Part shown: positions 7,076 through 13,120 of the stretch, piece after piece
Numbering within the stretch: the first letter of the stretch is position 1
How the letters are laid out: each line of letters starts with the position of its first letter
Assembly: GCA_020847355.1 (NCBI GenBank)
Contig: JADLCG010000062.1
Coordinates: forward strand, 1 to 15,147
Direction: 5' to 3'
Origin: Anaerolineales bacterium
GTDB taxonomy: Bacteria > Chloroflexota > Anaerolineae > Anaerolineales > Villigracilaceae
Length of the DNA stretch: 15,147 nucleotides
Notes under the pieces: generated by a model
Databases searched by the model: none
Seen by the model: the letters and a program-made list of their open reading frames with translations, nothing else
What the model was told of the DNA's origin: nothing
Position numbers and translations under genes: made by a program

Positions 7076-7122
7076 GCGTAAAGCGCTCCTCAAAATTGAC
7101 CATTCTCCCAGCCTAAAATTGT

Positions 7123-7144
7123 ATTGAAATTATTGTGTTTCAAT
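7123..7144. promoter_or_regulatory. Inverted repeat just upstream of the first CapA promoter
   Basis: ATTGAAA (7123-7129) and TTTCAAT (7138-7144) form a 7 bp dyad with 8 nt between, centred about 28 bp upstream of the TATAAT. The position suits an operator or activator site. The remaining gap from 7076 holds a TTGACC (7096-7101) without a well-spaced -10. Confidence 0.35.
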
Positions 7145-7158
7145 TAGACGCTCAAACC

Positions 7159-7164
7159 TATAAT
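7159..7164 (+). promoter_or_regulatory. -10 element of the first CapA gene
   Basis: A consensus TATAAT ends 9 nt before the ATG at 7174, and there is no Shine-Dalgarno between. The predicted start site is within about 3 nt of the ATG. A -35 match is poor. Confidence 0.5.
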
Positions 7165-7173
7165 GCGTGGCGT

Positions 7174-8898
7174 ATGAAAGCCTCACGCATTAGCATCCTG
7201 CTTAGTATTTTTTCATTGACGGCGTGTCAACCAGCTTTATGGGGCGCGCCTCCTCCGCCGCCCACGCTCGGCGTCACTAGTTCTGCGCCGCTCAACATTT
7301 CTCTCGAACATCCTTCCGCTACTGCCGCAGTTGAATCAACGCAGACCGCCACCGTCACAGCCGCGCCAACGCCGGTGATTTTAGGAGCGGCGCAAGTTTG
7401 GGCAAAAGATTCAGTTCCCGAATTACTGCGCGATCAACTGCGTCAATGGGGTTTCCAAGTTCTCGCTTCGGATGATAGCTCGGCAAATTTATATATGGAT
7501 GTCGTCCAGCCGGTGCCGGGCGCATTGCACGTTTCCACATGGACGTATGCGCTCGTCGCGCCTTTCCCAACTTTGGTGGATAACGTCTCCGCGGAGGAAT
7601 TGCTGAATGCCTGGCACGGCGAGGATACCGGAATCTTCACCGGCATCCCCTTGCTGATGGACGCTTCCACAAAGGCGACTTTTTCCGCGTTGTGGGGCGA
7701 ACCAGCGAAAGACACCGTCAAAGTAGTGGATGGACACGCTTTGCTCGAAACGGCTTGGGATTCCATGCCGGCTTGGGGCATTATCCCTTTTGAAAAGATT
7801 GAGCCAAAGTGGAAAGTTCTGATGGTGGACGATCAATCTCCAGTTCAAAAGAAGTTTGATCCAGAGACCTATCCACTGACCGTTGATTATCGTTTGATGT
7901 GCGTGAGTACCTGCCAATTGCCCAGTTCGCCGGCGCTTGCTTTTCAGAACCGCGACCCCAAGAAATTAACCACCGTAGTGATGACCGGCGTCACCGCTAT
8001 GGCGCGCGCCACAGCCCAGCGCATGGATCTGCGCGGCGTTTTATATCCGGGTCAGGTTTTGCGCGATATGTTCCTCGAAGCCGATATTTTGCATATCAAT
8101 AACGAAGTGCCGTTCTATGCAGGCTGTCCCAAGCCGGACCCTTTTCAGCCGCGAGAAATCTTTTGTAGCTCTCCGCGTTATATTCAACTATTGATTGATA
8201 TTGGCACAGATGTAGTCGAACTCTCCGGCGATCACTTCGCGGATTACAAAGCCGAAGGCATGTATGAAACACTGGATATTTACCATAAATACAATCTCCC
8301 GTATTATGGCGGCGGCGTGAACGAAGCCGAAGGGATGAAACCTTTGCTGATGGAAGTGAACGGCAACAAGATCATGTTCATCGGTTGCAATTACAAAACG
8401 ATCTACGCCAGCGCCAGAGAAAATAACCCCGGCGCCGTGCGCTGTAATTTTGATTACATCACCGACCAAATCCGCACATACCGCGCTCTGGGCTATTTAC
8501 CGATTTCCACTTTCCAATACCATGAATTCCCTTCGCCGGAAGCCAGACCCCAGCAAAAGATAGATTTCCGCACGATGTCGGATGCGGGCGCTGTGGTGGT
8601 GAGCGGCAGTCAGGCGCATGTGCCCCAAGTGATGGAATTTTATAACGATGGCTTCATTCATTATGGCTTGGGCAATTTATTCTTCGATCAAATGGATCCG
8701 GAAGGTTCGCGGATTACTCAACATGAATTTATTGATCGCCACATCTTTTATGACGGAAAATATCTCGGCGTGGAATTGATCACTGCCTATCTGGAAGATT
8801 ACTCGCGCCCCAGATACATGACTCAAGTCGAACGCGATAATTTTCTCTCGCTCTATTTCGATTACAGCGGCTGGGATTTCCCGCAAGCCGGGCAGTAG
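7174..8898 (+). CDS. CapA-family lipoprotein with extra N-terminal domain (paralog 1)
   Basis: This 574 aa protein has a signal peptide with lipobox LTAC (Cys18) and a Pro/Thr/Ala-rich linker to about residue 68. An N-terminal domain (about 70-240) with YALVAPFPT and WGIIPFEKIEPKWKV looks like part of a periplasmic binding-protein fold. The C-terminal domain (about 264-545) is CapA-like (PF09587 type, metallophosphatase fold): INNEVPF (308-314), ELSGDHFAD (349-357), YYGGG (377-381), VVSGSQAH (475-482) and HYGLGNLFFDQ (496-506). The usual first GD motif reads TGVTAMARA, and GHHPH reads GSQAH, so metal binding may be altered. CapA proteins are linked to poly-gamma-glutamate or capsule assembly, but here no pgs/cap partners are visible. 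A GTG at 7135 would put the TATAAT inside the gene and bury the signal peptide, so I used 7174. Confidence 0.82.
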   Translation: MKASRISILLSIFSLTACQPALWGAPPPPPTLGVTSSAPLNISLEHPSATAAVESTQTATVTAAPTPVILGAAQVWAKDSVPELLRDQLRQWGFQVLASDDSSANLYMDVVQPVPGALHVSTWTYALVAPFPTLVDNVSAEELLNAWHGEDTGIFTGIPLLMDASTKATFSALWGEPAKDTVKVVDGHALLETAWDSMPAWGIIPFEKIEPKWKVLMVDDQSPVQKKFDPETYPLTVDYRLMCVSTCQLPSSPALAFQNRDPKKLTTVVMTGVTAMARATAQRMDLRGVLYPGQVLRDMFLEADILHINNEVPFYAGCPKPDPFQPREIFCSSPRYIQLLIDIGTDVVELSGDHFADYKAEGMYETLDIYHKYNLPYYGGGVNEAEGMKPLLMEVNGNKIMFIGCNYKTIYASARENNPGAVRCNFDYITDQIRTYRALGYLPISTFQYHEFPSPEARPQQKIDFRTMSDAGAVVVSGSQAHVPQVMEFYNDGFIHYGLGNLFFDQMDPEGSRITQHEFIDRHIFYDGKYLGVELITAYLEDYSRPRYMTQVERDNFLSLYFDYSGWDFPQAGQ

Positions 8899-8926
8899 TC
8901 AAAAGAAATTATAAAATTCGTTTTGC

Positions 8927-8961
8927 TTCAATCTCTCAATTTAATTGAGAGATTGAATTTT
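8927..8961 (+). terminator. Perfect inverted repeat between the CapA paralogs, probable terminator
   Basis: TTCAATCTCTCAATT (8927-8941) is repeated exactly in inverted form at 8943-8957 with one base between. An 11 bp stem with an AT-rich loop can form, followed by TTTT (8958-8961). It lies 28 bp after the stop of paralog 1 and 31 bp before the -10 of paralog 2, so it could also be an operator for the second gene. Confidence 0.7.
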
Positions 8962-8988
8962 CTCGCGGCAAAAAAACTCGAAATTGAG

Positions 8989-8994
8989 TAGAAT
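8989..8994 (+). promoter_or_regulatory. -10 element of the second CapA gene
   Basis: TAGAAT ends 12 nt before the ATG at 9007. The sequence between is pyrimidine-rich and has no Shine-Dalgarno, so a leader of only about 5 nt is predicted. No clear -35 is present. Confidence 0.42.
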
Positions 8995-9006
8995 GTTTCC
9001 CTGTTT

Positions 9007-10671
9007 ATGAAAAAAATATTTCTGTTCGTTTGCATTTTCGCCATCAGCGCTTGTTCTGCGCCCGCCACTCCCGCCCCAACTCAAATTGTTGAACCGCCAA
9101 CCCCAACTATTAGCGCGCCCACGCCTACGCTTCAGCCTGCGGCGCTCTGGATTGCGCCCACAGTTCCCGCGACGCTTCGTCAAGCCGCTGAAGGCTTGGG
9201 GATTTCGCTCGCGCCGGATTCGCAATCAGCTACGCAAATTTTAGACGTGGCAGATAGCGGCTCCACGTGGGTCTATGCGCTCGTTGCGCCGTTTCCCACC
9301 GTGACGGATGACGTGACCTTCGCGGATTTACTCTCCACCTGGAAAGGCGCTCCCAGCGGACCGTTGAGCGGGCACAGTTTGCAAATGGCAGAATCCACGC
9401 TGAGGGCGTTGACTGCCATTTGGGGCGAACCCGCTTCGAGCGCGGTACGGAGCGTTCCGTCTGAACAGTTGTTAACGGATTCGTGGGCGGATATGAATCA
9501 GTGGGCTATCATCCCCTTTGAAGAGATTCAACCAAAGTGGAAAGTAATCGGCGTGGATGAACAATCGCCGATACATAAAGCCTTTGATTTAGACGCGTAT
9601 AAACTAAAGGTAAATTTTGGGGTTTCCGGCGGCGAGGAGTTGAGCTTGCCCAAAGCAAATTACGACCCGTCAAAATTGACCACTGTGATTCTCACCGGCG
9701 TGACCGCGCTCGTGCGCGCCACCGCGACGACGATGGAAATGAAAGGCGTAACATACCCGGGCGAGTTGATCCGCGCTACACTGCGCGAAGCGGATATTAC
9801 GCACGTCAGCAATGAAGTTTCGTTTGACCCAACCTGCCCATACCCTAACCCCAATTATCGCAATTTTATTTTATGCAGCGCTCCCAAATATATGGATTTG
9901 CTCTTGGACGTGGGGACGGATATTGTTGAATTGACCGGCGATCACTTTGCGGATCGCGGCACGCAAGCCATGTTGGATACGCTGGAACTTTATAAGCAAA
10001 ATAATTTGCCGTATTATGGCGGCGGCGCAAATGAAACCGAGGCGCGTCAGCCGATTCTGATGGAAGTGAACGGCACAAAGCTTGCCTTTATGGGCTGTAA
10101 CGGCAAACGTCCGGAGAAATATCCCAAAGCGAACGCCACCACGCCGGGCGCGGCAAATTGCGATTATCCGTTTTTTGAAAAACAGATTCAGGCTATCAAG
10201 GCGCAAGGTTATCTGGTCATTTTTACGTTTCAACATGAAGAATGTTATTCGTATGGGCCGTGTTGGCGGCACGAAGAAGGCTTTCGCGCTGTGGCGGATG
10301 CCGGCGCAACGGTGGTCAGCGGCAGTCAGGCGCATTTTCCGCACATCATGGAGTTTCGCGGCGACGCATTTATTCACTATGGTTTGGGAAATTTATTTTT
10401 CGATCAAATGGATTACATTCTGCCGGACGGCAAAGTGATTACTGATACCCGCCGCGAATTTATGGATCGGCATGTGTTTTACGATGGGAAATATTTGGGC
10501 GTGGAATTATTGACTTCGATGCTGGAAGATTACGCCCGCCCGCGCCCGATGACGCAGGCTGAGCGCGCCGCTTTCCTCTCCGATTATTTTTTCCACAGCG
10601 GATTCATTCCCCAGCCGCCGATAATCACTCCGCAACCCACGCTGACTCTAACTCCCATTGCCGAGCCGTAA
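9007..10671 (+). CDS. CapA-family lipoprotein with extra N-terminal domain (paralog 2)
   Basis: This 554 aa protein is a paralog of the preceding gene over nearly its full length. It has lipobox ISAC (Cys16), a Pro/Thr linker to about residue 45 and an N-terminal domain with YALVAPFPT (90-98) and WAIIPFEEIQPKWKV (166-180). Its CapA-like domain has TGVTALVRA (230-238), VSNEV (267-271), ELTGDHFAD (308-316), YYGGG (336-340), QHEE (409-412), VVSGSQAH (436-443) and HYGLGNLFFDQMD (457-469). As in paralog 1, the standard GD and GHHPH motifs are altered. It differs by a Pro/Thr-rich C-terminal tail from about 534 that resembles its own N-terminal linker. It has its own promoter, so the two copies may be expressed under different conditions. 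It ends 3 bp from the end of the convergent M50 gene. Confidence 0.82.
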   Translation: MKKIFLFVCIFAISACSAPATPAPTQIVEPPTPTISAPTPTLQPAALWIAPTVPATLRQAAEGLGISLAPDSQSATQILDVADSGSTWVYALVAPFPTVTDDVTFADLLSTWKGAPSGPLSGHSLQMAESTLRALTAIWGEPASSAVRSVPSEQLLTDSWADMNQWAIIPFEEIQPKWKVIGVDEQSPIHKAFDLDAYKLKVNFGVSGGEELSLPKANYDPSKLTTVILTGVTALVRATATTMEMKGVTYPGELIRATLREADITHVSNEVSFDPTCPYPNPNYRNFILCSAPKYMDLLLDVGTDIVELTGDHFADRGTQAMLDTLELYKQNNLPYYGGGANETEARQPILMEVNGTKLAFMGCNGKRPEKYPKANATTPGAANCDYPFFEKQIQAIKAQGYLVIFTFQHEECYSYGPCWRHEEGFRAVADAGATVVSGSQAHFPHIMEFRGDAFIHYGLGNLFFDQMDYILPDGKVITDTRREFMDRHVFYDGKYLGVELLTSMLEDYARPRPMTQAERAAFLSDYFFHSGFIPQPPIITPQPTLTLTPIAEP

Positions 10672-10674
10672 CCT

Positions 10675-11433
10675 TTACAGTTGGCGGCTTTGTAAGATTT
10701 GATAACTCTGAAAAGCCAACAAACCAAACAGTAATGCAGTGTACATGCTTTCTAAGAAGATGAGACCGGCGAGCGCCATTCCCGCGCCCACGAAGACTGA
10801 AACCCAGAGAGATTTACGCAACCCGTTCCATGGATCGGATTGCATGATTGCATATCTGGTGATATGACCGCCATCCAAAGGATAAACCGGCAGAAGGTTA
10901 ACCAAGCCCCAAAAAATATTCACCCACAGGAAGGTCATAATTAAAGAGTTGACGATATTACTGCCGTTTGGATAGTGAGCGTATGGAAACGGCAAAATGC
11001 CGAATAAATAAGCCGCGTTTAGGTCTACCACTCCGCCAGTGAGAGCGACGACCAGTAAGATAAAAATAGCAAATAGAAAACCAGCCCCAGGTCCCGCAAA
11101 AGCGATCAACATTTGTTGATTGGGCGAAAGCGCCACGTTTGCATAACTGCTTCCCCAAGCGATACTTTCAGGAATCGTCACGCCGCCTGCGCCATGCAAA
11201 ACGATCCGCGAGCTTTGTCCGTAATAACGCATGGCAAAAGCATGACCTAGCTCGTGAATTAGAATTGAAATAAAGATTGCAAAAACCCACAGTAGAATAT
11301 TGATCAGGTTGTTAGATGAAGCGCCAAATAGAAACGCAATCACCCAAAAAAACGGATGAACGCGAATCGGAAAACCGAACAGATTGAAATTCAGGTCGAA
11401 ACGGGTGGGTGGGGGAGCTTGGAAAAGAAGCAT
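10675..11433 (-). CDS. M50 family site-2-type zinc metalloprotease
   Basis: This 252 aa integral membrane protein carries the M50 motifs: HELGH (His60, Glu61, His64) in a transmembrane helix, and NLLPVYPLDGGH (179-190), whose Asp187 is the third zinc ligand. AGPGAGF (113-119) fits the conserved central segment. No PDZ or CBS domain is present, so it is a minimal SpoIVFB-like or stand-alone rhomboid-size intramembrane protease, expected to cut membrane-embedded substrates such as anti-sigma factors. None is visible next to it. The open frame extends to 11607, but that part runs through a dispersed repeat and its promoter. AAGGA (complement of 11442-11446) lies 8 nt from the ATG at 11433 and only 2 nt from the ATG at 11439. 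It is convergent with the second CapA gene, with no room for a terminator between them. Confidence 0.88.
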   Translation of the reverse strand: MLLFQAPPPTRFDLNFNLFGFPIRVHPFFWVIAFLFGASSNNLINILLWVFAIFISILIHELGHAFAMRYYGQSSRIVLHGAGGVTIPESIAWGSSYANVALSPNQQMLIAFAGPGAGFLFAIFILLVVALTGGVVDLNAAYLFGILPFPYAHYPNGSNIVNSLIMTFLWVNIFWGLVNLLPVYPLDGGHITRYAIMQSDPWNGLRKSLWVSVFVGAGMALAGLIFLESMYTALLFGLLAFQSYQILQSRQL

Positions 11434-11460
11434 CGTCATATTCCTTTGACTTTCTTGCGA

Positions 11461-11469
11461 AGTATAACA
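11461..11469 (-). promoter_or_regulatory. Extended -10 promoter of the M50 gene
   Basis: On the minus strand this reads TGTTATACT, a TGn-extended -10. The ATG at 11433 is 27 nt downstream, leaving a short leader that carries AAGGA. Unlike the other candidate promoters in this window, it therefore yields a Shine-Dalgarno-led mRNA. Confidence 0.45.
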
Positions 11470-11504
11470 GGGCGCGCAAAGAACACGGAGAAATCCTTCT
11501 GAAA

Positions 11505-11550
11505 GCTCTCTGTGGCGAAGGCTCTTTAGCCCATTCCTTTCGACGCTTCC
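11505..11550 (+). repeat. Dispersed intergenic repeat, copy B
   Basis: A 46 bp segment, GCTCTCTGTGG to GACGCTTCC, aligns to 4630-4676 with 40 of 47 columns identical. It sits in the 172 bp divergent gap between the M50 and glycosyltransferase genes. Next to it, 11473-11490 read on the opposite strand gives TCTCCGTGTTCTTTGCGC, which resembles the CTCTCCGTGG part of the repeat, so a partial inverted copy may be present. Confidence 0.7.
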
Positions 11551-11588
11551 AGCCGGGCTTGCAAGTGAACCCCAAAAAATGAATACGA

Positions 11589-11594
11589 TATAAT
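11589..11594 (+). promoter_or_regulatory. -10 element of the glycosyltransferase-oligopeptidase operon
   Basis: A consensus TATAAT ends 11 nt before the ATG at 11606, with no Shine-Dalgarno between. The predicted leader is about 4-5 nt. No strong -35 is seen. Confidence 0.5.
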
Positions 11595-11605
11595 TAAACT
11601 TGCCC

Positions 11606-13120
11606 ATGAATAAAGAATCCTCATATAAATACCTGTTAATTCTGCCCGCCGTTTTTTACCTATTTTTCATCGCCCGCTCAGCCTTCTTGATCAATGCCAC
11701 AAGCTACTTTACGCTTGTGGATGATGCGATGATCTCCATGCGCTACGCCAAACATCTCGCGCAAGACGCTGGCTTGGTCTGGAATATCGGCGAACCGCCT
11801 ATAGAAGGTTTTACCAATCTCGGCTGGGTTTTGTATTTGGCGCTTTTACATCTCATGCCTTTTGCCGCTTCCAAAATTTCATTGGCGGTCATGCTTTCTT
11901 CAGCGCTCATTTTGCTGATCAATATCGTTGTGGTTTATAAAATTACGAAACAACTGACGCCGCAATCGCAAATCGCGCCTTTGCTTTCCGCCGGCGTGGT
12001 GGCGTTTTATTTCCCATTGGTTTTTTGGTCCCTGCGCGGCATGGAAGTCGGCTTATTGACTTTGCTGATCAATCTCGCCCTGCTTTTGACCTTGAAAGAA
12101 AAAAATCAAACGCTCGTTAGTTTGATTCTCGCGCTGGCAATTCTCGTGCGGATGGATGCGGCGCTGGCTGGTTTATTGATCGCCGTTTATCTCTTGATTA
12201 AACGCAAAGCCGCCGCGCCAATTGTGACCGTCTTTTTTACGGTTGGCGTAATTCTCTGGTTTCAAAAATATTACTTTGGAGATTTTCTGCCAGTCACGTA
12301 TTATCAAAAAGTCACCGGCTATACTCTCTTTGAAAGAATGCGTAAAGGCATATTGGTCTTTGTGGAATTTGCCGCCCGCGATACGCTGGCTTTATTTCTA
12401 TTTATCGTCGCCAGCCTGATCTTTTACAAACAGCGCTCGCTGGAAACATTGCTCTTGCTCGGCATTTTTCTCGCCCAATGCGTTTATTCCATTTATGTTG
12501 GCGGAGATTACGCCGAGATTGAAACCAATTCCGCGAATCGCTTCATCACACAGGGGATGCCCGCCCTGTTCATTTTGTTTGGCTGGATGACCAACCGCCT
12601 CTATACGGACCTGACAACTGCTCAGCCCCAAACGGCAAATCGCAAGCCTAAAGCGAATCCTGCCATTCCGCTGGCGGTCATCGTCTTGCTGACGATCAGC
12701 GGCGAACCCTGGTTCAGCTATTCAATCAACAACGCGCCTTTGCTCAAAGCGGATATCCGCCGCGTGAAGCTGGCTTTGCACATCAAAGCAAACACCGATC
12801 CTTCAGCCGTCATCGCCGTCCATGCCGCCGGACAAATTCCCTATTACTCCGAAAGACCAACCAGAGACTTGTTAGGACTTAACGATCCTATTATCGCCAA
12901 AGGTCAAGGCGAAGGGGAGTTCTATCCCGGCCACAACAAATGGAATTATTACTACAGCATCAATCAACTCCAACCGGATGTAATTGCCGATAACTTTGAA
13001 CCCCTGCGCCCTTTTATGAAAGACAACGCCGAATATATTCTTTTACCAAGCGATATTTACGTCCGCGCGGATACCCAACTCGTCAATCTCGAAGGATTAG
13101 CTCAACAGGATTATAGATAA
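11606..13120 (+). CDS. GT-C-like integral membrane glycosyltransferase
   Basis: This 504 aa protein has one N-terminal helix, then a loop with the acidic pair Asp39-Asp40 in LVDDAMISMRYAKHL, followed by GLVWNIGEPPIEGFTNLGW. This is the pattern of the GT-C superfamily, where an Asp pair in the first outer loop contributes to catalysis, and it resembles the AftB/ArnT-type branches that use polyprenyl-phosphate sugars. Eight or more further helices follow to about residue 375. A soluble C-terminal domain (about 380-504) has AVHAAGQIPYYSERPTRDLLGLND. The substrate is unknown; transfer of a sugar to a cell-surface glycan or lipid outside the membrane is an inference. An in-frame TTG at 11600 is less likely than the ATG. 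The stop is directly followed by the ATG of the oligopeptidase gene, so the two are co-transcribed. Confidence 0.75.
   Translation: MNKESSYKYLLILPAVFYLFFIARSAFLINATSYFTLVDDAMISMRYAKHLAQDAGLVWNIGEPPIEGFTNLGWVLYLALLHLMPFAASKISLAVMLSSALILLINIVVVYKITKQLTPQSQIAPLLSAGVVAFYFPLVFWSLRGMEVGLLTLLINLALLLTLKEKNQTLVSLILALAILVRMDAALAGLLIAVYLLIKRKAAAPIVTVFFTVGVILWFQKYYFGDFLPVTYYQKVTGYTLFERMRKGILVFVEFAARDTLALFLFIVASLIFYKQRSLETLLLLGIFLAQCVYSIYVGGDYAEIETNSANRFITQGMPALFILFGWMTNRLYTDLTTAQPQTANRKPKANPAIPLAVIVLLTISGEPWFSYSINNAPLLKADIRRVKLALHIKANTDPSAVIAVHAAGQIPYYSERPTRDLLGLNDPIIAKGQGEGEFYPGHNKWNYYYSINQLQPDVIADNFEPLRPFMKDNAEYILLPSDIYVRADTQLVNLEGLAQQDYR

Noticed and set aside
7070..7095. Intrinsic terminator after the MenC gene
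   Set aside because: TTTTGAG/CTCAAAA and GAGCG/CGCTC can pair across the stop codon, but no T-run follows, so it is at most a weak stem-loop.
7135..7173. GTG start for the first CapA gene
   Set aside because: The consensus TATAAT at 7159-7164 would be inside the gene, and the signal peptide begins at the ATG at 7174.
9871..10377. 168 aa minus-strand open frame inside the second CapA gene
   Set aside because: It lies wholly within a conserved coding region, and a similar antisense frame occurs at the matching place in the first CapA gene, as expected for a shadow of the conserved sense codons.
11434..11607. Long N-terminal extension of the M50 protease up to 11607
   Set aside because: The extra residues run through the dispersed repeat and the extended -10, and a well-spaced Shine-Dalgarno supports the start at 11433.
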